From NCBI RefSeq assembly GCF_017313785.1, contig NZ_JAFLNL010000008.1:62001-126000 (forward strand): 64,000 nucleotides of DNA, read 5' to 3'. Position numbers and translations under genes: made by a program. The notes below the pieces were generated by a model. It did no database searches. It was not told where the DNA came from and worked only from the letters and a program-made list of their open reading frames with translations. Origin of the DNA: Flagellimonas aurea. GTDB taxonomy: Bacteria > Bacteroidota > Bacteroidia > Flavobacteriales > Flavobacteriaceae. Positions 47,564-57,877 of the stretch are shown in pieces. Position 1 is the stretch's first letter, and every line of letters begins with the position of its first letter.

Positions 47564-49690
47564 TTAAGCGGTTACTCCTTTAGCTGCTTTGATCACTTCC
47601 TCTGCAATATTGGAAGGAGTCTCTGCATAATGTGAAAATTCCATTGTTGATGTTGCCCTACCTGAAGACAAAGTCCTCAAAGCAGTAACATAACCAAACA
47701 TTTCGGATAATGGCACTTCAGCCTTAACAACTTTTGCCCCTGCTCTATCTGACATGCTGTTCACTTGACCCCTTCTACGGTTCAAGTCACCTACAATATC
47801 ACCCATGTTTTCCTCTGGAGTTAGAACCTCCAACTTCATAATTGGCTCCATTATAATAGCCCTTGCTTTCTTAGCAGCAACCTTGTAACCCAATTTTGCA
47901 GCCAATTCGAAAGAAAGTTGGTCAGAATCCACAGGGTGAAAGGAACCATCTTTAAGGGTAATCTTCATGGAATCCATTTCGAAACCGGCCAAAGGACCAT
48001 TCTTCATAGCCTCCCTGAATCCTTTTTCAACAGATGGAACAAATTCCTTAGGAATGTTACCACCTTTTATAACGTTTACAAACTCAAGTCCGGATTTACC
48101 TTCCTCCGCAGGCTCCATAGTAAATACAATATCTGCGAATTTACCACGACCACCAGTTTGCTTTTTATAAGTTTCTCTGTGATCAGCTGTACCAGTAATA
48201 GCTTCTTTGTACTCCACCTGTGGCTGACCTTGAGTAACATCAACTTTAAATTCACGCTTAAGACGGTCACAAATAATATCCAAGTGAAGCTCACCCATAC
48301 CAGAAATAATGGTTTGACCTGAAGCCTCATCTGTTTTTACTTGGAACGTTGGGTCCTCTTCGGCCAATTTAGCCAAAGCCATACCCAATTTATCAACATC
48401 CGCCTTAGTTTTAGGCTCAACGGCAATACCGATTACAGGCTCAGGAAACTGCATACTTTCCAAAACTATCGGATGTTTCTCATCTGAAAGGGTATCCCCT
48501 GTTTTGATATCCTTAAATCCAACAGCAGCACCAATATCTCCCGCCTCGATAAAATCGATGGCATTTTGTTTATTGGAGTGCATCTGATAGATACGAGAAA
48601 TACGCTCTTTGTTACCTGAACGGTTGTTCAAAATATAAGAACCTGCATCCAAACGACCAGAATACGCTCTAAAGAATGCCAAACGACCTACGAAAGGATC
48701 AGTTGCGATTTTAAAAGCAAGAGCAGCAAATGGCTCTTTTGGGTCCGGTTTTCTTCTTTCTTCTTTTTCCGTATCAGGGTTAACACCTACAATATCATCC
48801 TTATCTAAAGGTGAAGGCAAGTAGCGACAAACCGCATCCAACAAGAACTGAACTCCTTTATTTTTAAAGGAAGAACCACAAATCATTGGAATAATCGCTC
48901 TGTCCATAACCGCAGCACGTAGCGCAGCATGCACTTCCTCTTCAGTGATAGAGTTTTCATCTTCGAAGAATTTCTCCATCAACTCCTCATCATATTCGGC
49001 AACAGCCTCTATCAATGCAGCCCTGTACTCTCTCACCTCATCCTGCATATCTGCAGGGATATCAACAACATCAAAGGTGGAACCAAAGTTATCCTCGTGC
49101 CAAACAACAGCTCTGTTTTTGGCCAAGTCAACGATTCCTTTAAAGTCAGCCTCATCACCAATTGGCAATACAATCGGCACGGCATTTGACCCCAACATTT
49201 CGCGAACTTGCTTACAAACCGCAAGGAAGTTAGAACCTTGACGGTCCATTTTATTCACGAACCCGATTCTTGGCACTTTATAGTTATCAGCCAACCTCCA
49301 GTTGGTTTCGGATTGAGGCTCAACACCATCAACGGCGCTGAACAAGAACACCAACCCATCCAATACACGAAGGGAACGGTTTACTTCTACCGTAAAATCA
49401 ACGTGTCCGGGAGTATCGATAATGTTAAAATGATAATCTTTTGTATCTGGCAAATCCTTGGCATTCTCCATTGGGAATTTCCAAGTACATGTTGTAGCAG
49501 CAGAGGTAATGGTAATACCGCGCTCTTGCTCTTGCTCCATCCAGTCCATGGTCGCCGCACCATCGTGCACCTCCCCAATTTTGTGACTCACACCTGTGTA
49601 GAAAAGAATACGTTCTGTAGTAGTTGTCTTTCCAGCATCAATGTGAGCTGCAATACCTATATTCCTTGTATATTTTAAATCTCTTCCCAT
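47564..49690 (-). CDS. fusA: Elongation factor G
   Basis: A 708-residue translational GTPase. The G domain begins [24 protein letters not shown]; switch II is DTPGHVDFT and the NKMD motif is present. Domains II-V follow, ending with the domain V region ([26 protein letters not shown]). It drives translocation and, with RRF, ribosome recycling. It lies between rpsG and rpsJ. Confidence 0.98.
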   Translation of the reverse strand: MGRDLKYTRNIGIAAHIDAGKTTTTERILFYTGVSHKIGEVHDGAATMDWMEQEQERGITITSAATTCTWKFPMENAKDLPDTKDYHFNIIDTPGHVDFTVEVNRSLRVLDGLVFLFSAVDGVEPQSETNWRLADNYKVPRIGFVNKMDRQGSNFLAVCKQVREMLGSNAVPIVLPIGDEADFKGIVDLAKNRAVVWHEDNFGSTFDVVDIPADMQDEVREYRAALIEAVAEYDEELMEKFFEDENSITEEEVHAALRAAVMDRAIIPMICGSSFKNKGVQFLLDAVCRYLPSPLDKDDIVGVNPDTEKEERRKPDPKEPFAALAFKIATDPFVGRLAFFRAYSGRLDAGSYILNNRSGNKERISRIYQMHSNKQNAIDFIEAGDIGAAVGFKDIKTGDTLSDEKHPIVLESMQFPEPVIGIAVEPKTKADVDKLGMALAKLAEEDPTFQVKTDEASGQTIISGMGELHLDIICDRLKREFKVDVTQGQPQVEYKEAITGTADHRETYKKQTGGRGKFADIVFTMEPAEEGKSGLEFVNVIKGGNIPKEFVPSVEKGFREAMKNGPLAGFEMDSMKITLKDGSFHPVDSDQLSFELAAKLGYKVAAKKARAIIMEPIMKLEVLTPEENMGDIVGDLNRRRGQVNSMSDRAGAKVVKAEVPLSEMFGYVTALRTLSSGRATSTMEFSHYAETPSNIAEEVIKAAKGVTA

Positions 49691-49698
49691 TGTATTGT

Positions 49699-50175
49699 TT
49701 AGAATCTAAAGTGTGAGAACGCTTTATTGGCCTCAGCCATTTTGTGTGTATCTACTCTTTTCTTCACCGCCGCACCTTCTTCTTTGGCAGCTGCCAAAAT
49801 CTCGGCAGCCAATTTTTGCGCCATGGATTTCTCGTTACGCTTTCTTGAATAGCTGATCAACCATTTCATGGCAGTGGATATCTTTCTATCTGGACGAATC
49901 TGCATTGGAATCTGGAATGTAGCACCACCAACTCTCCTACTTCTAACTTCAACATGCGGCATTACATTGGAAAGAGCGTCTTTCCAAAGCTCCAATCCAG
50001 TTTTTTCTTCGTCAGTATTTTTCTCGTCAACGATCTCAATTGCATCATAAAATATCTTGAACGCAATTGACTTTTTACCGTCCCACATCATCATGTTCAC
50101 AAAACGCGTAACAAGCTGATCATTAAACTTTGGATCCGGTAATAAAGGTCTCTTTTTTGCCTGCTTTTTTCTCAT
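49699..50175 (-). CDS. rpsG: 30S ribosomal protein S7
   Basis: A 158-residue S7 protein nucleating the 30S head ([45 protein letters not shown]..., [39 protein letters not shown]). 19 bp after rpsL. Confidence 0.98.
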   Translation of the reverse strand: MRKKQAKKRPLLPDPKFNDQLVTRFVNMMMWDGKKSIAFKIFYDAIEIVDEKNTDEEKTGLELWKDALSNVMPHVEVRSRRVGGATFQIPMQIRPDRKISTAMKWLISYSRKRNEKSMAQKLAAEILAAAKEEGAAVKKRVDTHKMAEANKAFSHFRF

Positions 50176-50194
50176 CTCTCTTTCTTAAAAATGA

Positions 50195-50569
50195 TTAATT
50201 TTTAGGACGCTTTGCACCATACTTAGATCGTCGCTGGGTTCTTCCCGCAACACCTGCGGTATCCAAAGCACCGCGAACGATATGATATCGCACACCAGGC
50301 AAATCCTTTACTCTTCCGCCCCTTACCAATACTATCGAGTGCTCTTGGAGGTTGTGTCCTTCACCAGGGATGTATGCGTTCACTTCTTTACCATTGGTCA
50401 ACCTTACCCTTGCAACTTTACGCATTGCCGAGTTTGGTTTTTTTGGTGTAGTAGTATAAACACGCGTACAAACCCCTCTTCTTTGAGGACACGAATCCAA
50501 AGCAGCCGATTTACTCTTCTTGGTAATCGTGGCCCTTCCTTTTCGTACTAATTGTGAAATTGTTGGCAT
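50195..50569 (-). CDS. rpsL: 30S ribosomal protein S12
   Basis: A 124-residue S12 protein, first gene of the operon. The two loops linked to streptomycin response are wild type: Lys43 in [11 protein letters not shown] and Lys88 in [13 protein letters not shown]. The promoter is at 50613-50643. Confidence 0.98.
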   Translation of the reverse strand: MPTISQLVRKGRATITKKSKSAALDSCPQRRGVCTRVYTTTPKKPNSAMRKVARVRLTNGKEVNAYIPGEGHNLQEHSIVLVRGGRVKDLPGVRYHIVRGALDTAGVAGRTQRRSKYGAKRPKN

Positions 50570-50594
50570 TAAATTCCTTTTAAAAACTAAATAA

Positions 50595-50609
50595 CCCTCA
50601 TTTTGAGGG
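50595..50609 (-). promoter_or_regulatory. Hairpin in the rpsL 5' leader
   Basis: A 6-bp stem CCCTCA / TGAGGG with a 3-base loop lies at or near the transcript start, just after the -7 element and before the rpsL ATG. It could stabilise the mRNA 5' end. Confidence 0.4.
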
Positions 50610-50612
50610 CTG

Positions 50613-50643
50613 CAAATGTAATGATAATTCCCAATAATTCAAA
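50613..50643 (-). promoter_or_regulatory. Bacteroidota-type promoter of the str-S10-spc-alpha operon
   Basis: Read on the minus strand, TTTG (50640-50643) is followed by exactly 19 bases and then TACATTTG (50613-50620). This is a full match to the known Bacteroidota consensus TTTG-N19/20-TAnnTTTG for the primary sigma factor. It lies 44 bp before the rpsL start codon. Confidence 0.85.
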
Positions 50644-51085
50644 TCCCAAGCAATTAATTTTAAGCAGAATGCAAAAAAAGATAAAAGCCGTCTTAAAAAA
50701 ATAACTCACACCAACATTAAATGCCCCTTTGAAAGGCAAAATTCTTGGACGCAAATAACCACTATATATTAAGGTATAGGGTTACTAAGACAAGAAGTAA
50801 ACTCTTAACATTACCCTAACATTTTTTATTACATTTATTCTTTAAGACAAAACCTAACATCAAATCAAACTTATTGGACTCGACCCCTCTTAATTTATGG
50901 GTCAAATCAAAAATATTGCAATAAGAACAATTACACCCCTTTTAAATTATATAGTTATCAATCAAACTTGATGTTTTTGATGTTACTTCATTTAAACAAC
51001 CAGTCTTAAAGATTTTATAAAATTAGTTTGGATTATTAACATGAAATTATGATTTTAGCGATTAGCTAATTCAAATAATTTAACA

Positions 51086-54000
51086 ATGAGAACAAAACTT
51101 AATGGATTGTTAACGCTATTATTGGCGTTTGTTGTGCATATATCCTATGCACAGGACAAGACGATTACAGGTACAGTTACGGATGCCGATGGCCTCCCGC
51201 TGCCTGGGGTCAACATTGTCGTTGAAGGGACCACTACCGGCACCCAAACGGATTTCGATGGAAATTATGCAATTACCGCAAGTGAAGGACAAACTCTTCT
51301 GTTTACTTACATAGGCCAGCGTCCTTCTACCAAAGTTGTCGGCGCAAGCAGTGTGGTAGACGTACAGATGGTCGAAGACACTCAGGCTCTTGAAGAGGTA
51401 GTTGTTACTGCACAGGGTATTAAAAGAGAAAAGAAAGCCCTTGGATTTGCCGTATCCTCGGTAGAGGATGAGGATTTGGAATCCCGTTCCGAAGGTGACG
51501 TTGCCAGGGTACTTTCCGGTAAAGCTTCAGGTGTTCAAATAACAGCCGCAGGTGGTATGTCTGGATCCGCGACCAACGTTATTGTACGGGGCTTAAGTTC
51601 CTTCAGCGGAAGTAACCAGGCTCTATTTGTTGTTGACGGTGTACCTTTTAGTAGTGACACCAACGCACAAGATATTAACGGACAAGGATCCAACTTCCTA
51701 ACAGGTAATACTGGTTCTTCCAGGTTTTTGGACTTGGACCCCAACAACATCGCAAAAATTGAAGTTTTAAAAGGTCTTGCTGCAGCCACACTATACGGTT
51801 CGCAAGGTAAAAACGGTGTGATTTTGATTACTACAAAAGCAGGTTCTGCAACAGGCGGGGCCAAGAAGACCGAAATAACGGTAAATCAATCGTATTTCGT
51901 GAACGAATTTGCATCCTTGCCTGACTATCAGGATGAATACGGAAATGGTTTTGACCAAGCTTTTGGATGGTTCTACAGTAACTGGGGCCCAAGCTTTGAG
52001 AAAGAAGGGCTGTCTGGCTGGGGAAGACAACCAGCTATAGACGAAAACGGAACACTCCCACACCCTTACAGCACAACCTCAATTGCTGCCACCAGGGCTG
52101 CCTTTCCAGAGCTACAAGACGCACGATATGAATGGAAACCCTACGATTCCGTTGAGGAATTTTTCAAACCAGGTTATGTAAGCTCCACCTCTGTTAACAT
52201 TAATGGAGCTACCGATGACGGAAACACAACATTTAATGCCAACTTTGGATATTTGGACGATCAAAGTTTTATCCCTGGAAATGGGTTGACCAGGGCTAAT
52301 ATCTCCATAGGTGGCAAATCCAAATTATCTAACAAATTTACAGTGTCCGGGGCCATGAACTATTCCAGAACAGACTATAGTTCACCTCCGGTTGCTGCGA
52401 GTGAAGGTAACGGCTCCACAGGTTTCTCCTTGTTCGGTGCAGTTTACTTTACCCCGAGGAGTGTGGATCTTATGGGACTTCCTTTCCAAAATCCTATAGA
52501 TGGCTCCAGTGTTTATTACAGAAATGGTAACGACATCCTTAACCCGCGATGGACGGCGGCCAATTCCAAATTTTCACAGTTAACTACCCGTGTATTTTGG
52601 AATGCATCAGTTCAATACGACATTAATGAAAACTTGAACCTTGTTTATAGGGCAGGTCTGGATTTTTATAACGAAAGGAACGAACAATACTCTAACAAAG
52701 GCGGGGTAACATTCACCAATGCAATTTTCGGTTTCTTAAACACTTATGACAACAACAACACCATTTGGGACCATTATTTGGCCTTGAACGGTAACTACGA
52801 CCTATCCGAGAAACTTGGAATGTCGTTCAACGTTGGTGCCACTACCCGTTCCACTACATTTGACCAATCAGGTGTTGCAAGTACCGGACAAATTGTTTTT
52901 GACATTCAAAGACATTACAACTATGCTAATCAATCACCTATCCAATTCTCACAAAGAAGAAACATTGCAGGTATATTGGGCCAAGCAACCTTGGACTATG
53001 ATAACATGTTGTTCTTGACCGCTTCAACAAGAACGGATTGGGTTTCTAACCTTATCACAAAGAACAATAGTCAAACTTACCCAAGTGCAAGTGTATCCTT
53101 TCTACCTACTGCCGCTTTTTCCAGTTTAAGGTCGGAAAACGGATTAAACTTTCTTAAGTTGAGGGCTGGTATCGGACAATCCGCAACCTTCCCAACGGGA
53201 TATCCAACGATAAGTGTTGTTGAGCAAAATACTCAGGTATACGGAGATGATGGTGGTGTAACCACAAATCAAGTTGCCGGTTTCAAGGCAAACCCGGACT
53301 TAAAGCCGGAATTGTTGTCCGAATTCGAAGTAGGTTTTGAATCTAGATTCTTTAAAAACAAGGTCTCCCTGGACTTTACCTATTTTGACAGAACTACAAA
53401 GGACTTGATCGTTCGCGAACCTCTATCTCCATCTACTGGTTTCACCTTCACTCAAAGCAATGTTGGTAAGATTGAAGGAGACGGTATCGAGGTTGACTTG
53501 GGCATAGATTGGTTCACAAGTGAAAATCGTGATGGTTTCAATTGGAATTCCAGGGTAAACTTTACCAAAAACAAATTCATAGTAACCGAACAAGAACAAG
53601 ACATCATTATTTACGCAGGTAGCTCAACTTTGTCCGTAGGTGGTAATGCTGCTATAAAAGGTGAGCAACTAGGTGTGATTGTCGGAGACGCTATTGCAAG
53701 AGATGCCGATGGTAACTTCTTGGTAGATGACGGTGGTGATTATGTAACCACGGAACAGGACATTAACGGAAACGTACCAATCATAGGTAATCCAAACCCT
53801 GATTACATCATGAACTTCATCAACTCTTTTTCCTATAAAAACTGGAATTTAGGCTTCCAGATCAATCACATTAAAGGAGGTGATATTGTATCCAATACAA
53901 TTGGGACACTGCTTGGTAGAGGTCTTATCACCGAAACTTTGGACAGAGAGGACACATACATACTACCAGGTGTATCGCAAAGTACAGGGGAAATAAACAA

Positions 54001-54328
54001 CAAGCAGATCAACAACTCCACGTATTACTTCAACAACATTCTTTTTGGCCCAACCGAATTGAAAGTTTATGACGCATCTGTGATACGTTTGCAAGAGCTT
54101 TCACTGGGATATACTTTCCCAAGCAAATTCTTGGACAGGACTCCCTTTGGATCTTTGACTATTACCGCTCAAGGTTTCAACCTTTGGTATGACGCCTACA
54201 ACACACCTGATGGTGCGAACTTTGACCCTAACATTCAAGGTGCCGGCGTTGGTAACTCACAAGGTTTCGACTTCTTGAACGGTCCAAGTTCCAGAAGATA
54301 TGGACTTAGTGTAAAAGCAACCTTTTAA
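51086..54328 (+). CDS. SusC/RagA family TonB-linked outer membrane protein
   Basis: A 1080-residue outer-membrane transporter. Signal peptide (MRTKLNGLLTLLLAFVVHISYAQ), then a carboxypeptidase-regulatory-like domain (ITGTVTDADGLPLPGVNIVVEGTTTGTQTDFDGNYAI), the link ALEEVVVTAQGIKREKKALG, a plug with VARVLSGKASGVQI and ALFVVDGVPF, and a 22-strand barrel ending in aromatic-rich strands (RRYGLSVKATF). With SusD it forms a pedal-bin importer for oligosaccharides or peptides. The ligand is unknown. The SusD gene starts 30 bp downstream. Confidence 0.96.
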   Translation: MRTKLNGLLTLLLAFVVHISYAQDKTITGTVTDADGLPLPGVNIVVEGTTTGTQTDFDGNYAITASEGQTLLFTYIGQRPSTKVVGASSVVDVQMVEDTQALEEVVVTAQGIKREKKALGFAVSSVEDEDLESRSEGDVARVLSGKASGVQITAAGGMSGSATNVIVRGLSSFSGSNQALFVVDGVPFSSDTNAQDINGQGSNFLTGNTGSSRFLDLDPNNIAKIEVLKGLAAATLYGSQGKNGVILITTKAGSATGGAKKTEITVNQSYFVNEFASLPDYQDEYGNGFDQAFGWFYSNWGPSFEKEGLSGWGRQPAIDENGTLPHPYSTTSIAATRAAFPELQDARYEWKPYDSVEEFFKPGYVSSTSVNINGATDDGNTTFNANFGYLDDQSFIPGNGLTRANISIGGKSKLSNKFTVSGAMNYSRTDYSSPPVAASEGNGSTGFSLFGAVYFTPRSVDLMGLPFQNPIDGSSVYYRNGNDILNPRWTAANSKFSQLTTRVFWNASVQYDINENLNLVYRAGLDFYNERNEQYSNKGGVTFTNAIFGFLNTYDNNNTIWDHYLALNGNYDLSEKLGMSFNVGATTRSTTFDQSGVASTGQIVFDIQRHYNYANQSPIQFSQRRNIAGILGQATLDYDNMLFLTASTRTDWVSNLITKNNSQTYPSASVSFLPTAAFSSLRSENGLNFLKLRAGIGQSATFPTGYPTISVVEQNTQVYGDDGGVTTNQVAGFKANPDLKPELLSEFEVGFESRFFKNKVSLDFTYFDRTTKDLIVREPLSPSTGFTFTQSNVGKIEGDGIEVDLGIDWFTSENRDGFNWNSRVNFTKNKFIVTEQEQDIIIYAGSSTLSVGGNAAIKGEQLGVIVGDAIARDADGNFLVDDGGDYVTTEQDINGNVPIIGNPNPDYIMNFINSFSYKNWNLGFQINHIKGGDIVSNTIGTLLGRGLITETLDREDTYILPGVSQSTGEINNKQINNSTYYFNNILFGPTELKVYDASVIRLQELSLGYTFPSKFLDRTPFGSLTITAQGFNLWYDAYNTPDGANFDPNIQGAGVGNSQGFDFLNGPSSRRYGLSVKATF

Positions 54329-54358
54329 AAATTGCTAATCTGAATTAATAGAAATATT

Positions 54359-56035
54359 ATGAAAAAAATAATAAAATATATAACCGTTGCTTTTACCGCA
54401 GGACTGTTGTTAAATTCCTGCGAAACAACGGATTTAGATCTTAGGACTAGTCCTAATGACTTGGCATCGGATCAAGCAGACCCTAACTTATTGCTTAATT
54501 CCATCCAATTATCCTACACAGCCAATATGTATACGTTAAACGATATTGGTTCTGAATTAACAAGGATTGATTATATGTTAGGACGAAACTACTTTAACAC
54601 GTACCCAGGGAACACTTTTGACGATGTTTGGGAACGTCTATATAGTAGTACAGATGGTAACGGAGATGTTTATTCCGCTTCTGTTGACCTTGGTATTTTT
54701 CCCAACGTTGCCAACCTTCAGACCATAGATGAAACATCCGATATCGACTACTCCTTTCACATTGCCGTTGGTCAAACATTAAAAGCACATATGCTTTTAT
54801 TACTTGTAGACTATTTGGGCAAAGCGACCTTAAGTGAAGCAGGAAACCCAGTAGATTTCCCAGCCCCATTATTGGATGAAGGACAAGAAGTCTATACTGG
54901 TGCTTTAGCCATTCTATCTGAAGCCGAAGCATTGTTTGCCGCTGACCCGGACACTCAAGGAGCGGTTGACTTTTTCTATGATGGCGATACAGAGCAATGG
55001 ATCAAGTTAATCAATACGATTAGATTAAAAGCTGCTGTTACAACTGGCGACGCTAGCACGTTTAATTCAATAATTGCAGCCGGCAACTACATTTCCGATA
55101 CCGAGGATGATTTCCAATGGCAATATGGAGCTAGAGATTTGCAACCTGATACGCGCCACCCCGATTACCAAGATGATTACACTCCCAGTGGAGCAAACAT
55201 CTATCAATCGAACTGGTTGATGAACTACATGTTGGATAAAAATGACCCAAGAATCAGATATTATTTTTATAGACAATCTGATGCCACACCTGGTGCTGCT
55301 GGTGAACCTGCAGACGAGGAAACCTTAGCGTGTTCCCTTGCAACTCCACCGCCACATTATGCCGGTTTTGTATACTGTTCAGTTCCGAACGGATATTGGG
55401 GAAGATCTCACGGTAATAACGAAGGAACACCACCAGATGGATTTACAAGAACAGCTGTTGGTGTCTATCCAGCGGCAGGTCGTTTTGACGATAACAGTTT
55501 TGATGTTGTTGGTCTTGGCCTTGGTGGTGGTGGAGCAGGTATCGAGCCGATCATCCTAGCCTCTTACGTAGATTTCTGGCGAGCAGAAATGGCTGCAACG
55601 CCAGCAGAGAAAGCCGAATTCCTTGAATCAGGAATGACCAAGTCCATTGCTAAGGTGCAAAGTTTTGCTGCATTGGATGCCAGTGCAGACAAGTCCCTAG
55701 AGCCCACCGAGGGAGAAGTCACCACCTATATAGATGGTGTTGTGGCCGATTTCTTGGCTGCGAGCGGAGATGCCCAAATGAACATTTTATCCGAGCAGTA
55801 TTGGATCGCTCTTTATGGGGGAGGTGTAGAAGCCTTTAACTATTACAGAAGAACAGGATTCCCTACTACTTTGGCCCCTAACTGGGAGGCCAATCCAGGC
55901 GCATTCCCAAGATCGTTCCTATATCCTCAAACAGAGGTTATAACAAATTCGAACGTATCGCAGAAAGATGATTTATCAACTCAAGTATTTTGGGATACCA
56001 ATCCAGCTGGACCGGCATTCCCACCTGCTAACTAA
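54359..56035 (+). CDS. SusD/RagB family nutrient-binding lipoprotein
   Basis: A 558-residue surface lipoprotein; lipobox LLLNSC with Cys21. The SusD-like fold is supported by the N-terminal TTDLDLRTSPNDLASDQADPNLLLNSIQLSYTANMY, the helix pair around IAVGQTLKAHMLLLLVDYLGKATLSEA and the C-terminal RRTGFPTTLAPN...FPRSFLYPQTEV. It resembles the SusD/RagB-like (SusD_2) type. It lids the SusC channel. It follows SusC by 30 bp and precedes a third lipoprotein by 11 bp. Confidence 0.94.
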   Translation: MKKIIKYITVAFTAGLLLNSCETTDLDLRTSPNDLASDQADPNLLLNSIQLSYTANMYTLNDIGSELTRIDYMLGRNYFNTYPGNTFDDVWERLYSSTDGNGDVYSASVDLGIFPNVANLQTIDETSDIDYSFHIAVGQTLKAHMLLLLVDYLGKATLSEAGNPVDFPAPLLDEGQEVYTGALAILSEAEALFAADPDTQGAVDFFYDGDTEQWIKLINTIRLKAAVTTGDASTFNSIIAAGNYISDTEDDFQWQYGARDLQPDTRHPDYQDDYTPSGANIYQSNWLMNYMLDKNDPRIRYYFYRQSDATPGAAGEPADEETLACSLATPPPHYAGFVYCSVPNGYWGRSHGNNEGTPPDGFTRTAVGVYPAAGRFDDNSFDVVGLGLGGGGAGIEPIILASYVDFWRAEMAATPAEKAEFLESGMTKSIAKVQSFAALDASADKSLEPTEGEVTTYIDGVVADFLAASGDAQMNILSEQYWIALYGGGVEAFNYYRRTGFPTTLAPNWEANPGAFPRSFLYPQTEVITNSNVSQKDDLSTQVFWDTNPAGPAFPPAN

Positions 56036-56046
56036 AAAAAATCAAA

Positions 56047-56919
56047 ATGAAAATAATTAGTAAAATATCAAGCTATATTATAGGAGCCTCGGCACTACTG
56101 CTAGTCTCTTCTTGCGATGATGATGGAGGCAAGGTTATTGATGAGGTCTTCTCATCAACAACCAGAGGTGCCGTCTTAAGAACACTCGAATCACATGGTG
56201 TTTATGATCGCTTTGACACATCCTCAGTATTTGGTTTCACTTTTGAAGAACAAGATTATGAAGGTGGAGCATTAATGGAAAAAGTAGATCTGTATATCAG
56301 TTTTGAAGACAATACCGAGGATAACGGTGATTCAACAGTTGATGAAATTTTGATTCAGACGTATACTCCCGAAGATTTTACCGAAGGTGATTTTGGACTA
56401 CCAGTGGCCAGCTACGAGTCAACTTTGGCAAATGCCTTGAGCCTTTTGGGACTTGAAGAAGGGGATTTTGACGGAGGTGATGCCATCCAATATCGTTTGG
56501 TTCTGACACTGACCGATGGCAGAACATTCTCAAACGACGACAGCACGGGTACCATTACCGGTTCGTTCTTTAACGCTCCTTTCTTTTATGGTCCTGTAAT
56601 TAAATGTATCCCGCCGGCCCCAGTGCCTGGTGAATACACTATTGATTTGGTAGATAGTTATGGTGATGGTTGGAACGGTGCATCCATCGATATTGTAATA
56701 GATGGTGTAGAATCTTCATTTACTTTAGACGATGGAAGTTCTGGAACAGAAACTTTTACTGTACCTGATGGAACTACAGAGTTTACTTTAGAGTTTGTTT
56801 CAGGTTCATTTGATTCTGAAATAACTTATGAAATAACTGCCCCAACAGGTGAAACAGCAATTGCTGATGGACCAACTCCGGCAGTAGGCACCATTACATT
56901 GAATATTTGTAAAGGTTAA
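56047..56919 (+). CDS. Lipoprotein of the SusCD operon, unknown function
   Basis: A 290-residue lipoprotein with Cys23 in LVSSC followed by DDDGG, a signal compatible with surface export in Bacteroidota. The N-terminal half is a beta domain (residues about 35-185) and the C-terminal part contains DSYGDGWNG (203-211), a motif of exported Bacteroidota proteins, probably calcium-binding, followed by a beta-sandwich pattern. As third gene of the SusCD unit it may be a surface glycan- or peptide-binding accessory. No enzyme motif is seen. A terminator follows. Confidence 0.8.
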   Translation: MKIISKISSYIIGASALLLVSSCDDDGGKVIDEVFSSTTRGAVLRTLESHGVYDRFDTSSVFGFTFEEQDYEGGALMEKVDLYISFEDNTEDNGDSTVDEILIQTYTPEDFTEGDFGLPVASYESTLANALSLLGLEEGDFDGGDAIQYRLVLTLTDGRTFSNDDSTGTITGSFFNAPFFYGPVIKCIPPAPVPGEYTIDLVDSYGDGWNGASIDIVIDGVESSFTLDDGSSGTETFTVPDGTTEFTLEFVSGSFDSEITYEITAPTGETAIADGPTPAVGTITLNICKG

Positions 56920-56939
56920 TACTTTCACTAGAATATTTT

Positions 56940-56969
56940 ATAGCTGCCCCAAAATTTTGGGGCAGCTAT
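56940..56969 (+). terminator. Rho-independent terminator of the SusCD operon
   Basis: A perfect 15-bp palindrome ATAGCTGCCCCAAAA / TTTTGGGGCAGCTAT followed by TTCTTTTTT, 20 bp after the third gene. Confidence 0.93.
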
Positions 56970-57091
56970 TTCTTTTTTGTGCAACTAACCTTACCGAACA
57001 AAGGATTTTAATTGTCGAAAGAAATTACTCAATTAACAAAAAATTAGAATTTAAATTATTGTAAACTAATCAATTAATAATATTTTTAGAT

Positions 57092-57841
57092 ATGAGAAAA
57101 ACACTAGCCCTTTGTATTTTTATTAGTATTATTTATCAATCCCACTCCCAATATGCCGGCCAAGTCGCCTCTAATATGGCAGGAGCCAGTCAAAATGCCG
57201 CAGCAGGTTCGGCCTTATCCAATTTTTTGGGACCTGTGAATGAGGCATATCAAAAAAGAAAGGAAATAGACCTTGACAAGTTTCAAGGATCCCCTTACAC
57301 CGCCGATACATTTTCCCCGGCACCTTTAAAATATAAAGATGAGATAATAGGTACCATTTATTACAGGTATAATGCCCTTAATGAAGAAATCGAAATCAAA
57401 AAAACACCTTCAGAGGGCGAACTATACCAAGCCCTTAATAAAGACAAAGCCATAAGTCTTCTCATCAACGGAAAACCCTTGAGCTTCAAAACCTTTATTA
57501 CGGATAAAAAAGAAACGATAAACGGCTACCTAAGCTTGGTTTTCGATGGCTCAAAATATGATCTTTATGAAAGAACCTTGGTGAAATTTACCGAGGGTCA
57601 ACCAGCACAAAATTCATTTGTAGCGGCAATTCCAAGTAGGTTTTCCAAGTTTACGGAATACTATTTCCAGAAAAAGGGAGTCAATAAAATAAATCAAATA
57701 CCCCAAAGAAATGGGAAGATGTTGAAACTATTTGAAGGCTCTACCAAACAAGACCTTAAGGAATACCTCAAAGCAAATGATTTAAACATCAAAAACGAGC
57801 CCGACCTTATAAAGGTGTTTGAATATCTTAATAAGAAATAA
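57092..57841 (+). CDS. Exported protein of unknown function
   Basis: A 249-residue protein with signal peptide MRKTLALCIFISIIYQSHSQ. An Ala/Asn-rich helix (QVASNMAGASQNAAAGSALSNFLGPVNEAYQKR) is followed by an alpha/beta region (YTADTFSPAPLKYKDEIIGTIYYRYNALNEEIEIKK) and a Lys-rich C-terminus. I recognise no family. It has its own upstream region after the terminator and is followed, 36 bp on, by the arylsulfotransferase-like gene. Confidence 0.7.
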   Translation: MRKTLALCIFISIIYQSHSQYAGQVASNMAGASQNAAAGSALSNFLGPVNEAYQKRKEIDLDKFQGSPYTADTFSPAPLKYKDEIIGTIYYRYNALNEEIEIKKTPSEGELYQALNKDKAISLLINGKPLSFKTFITDKKETINGYLSLVFDGSKYDLYERTLVKFTEGQPAQNSFVAAIPSRFSKFTEYYFQKKGVNKINQIPQRNGKMLKLFEGSTKQDLKEYLKANDLNIKNEPDLIKVFEYLNKK

Positions 57842-57877
57842 CCACATCTTCGTTTTTTATTATTCCCTACATTACTT

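Larger units (their letters stand above)
50570..51085. other. Intergenic region between rpsL and the SusC gene
   Basis: A 516-bp gap between divergent transcription units. Its left end holds the rpsL promoter and leader. The rest is AT-rich, with no gene. A GACCC / GGGTC inverted repeat lies at about 50882-50904. Near 51030 a TTTG followed by TATGATTTTAG is a weak promoter candidate for the SusC gene, with 17 instead of 19 bases between them. Confidence 0.5.
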
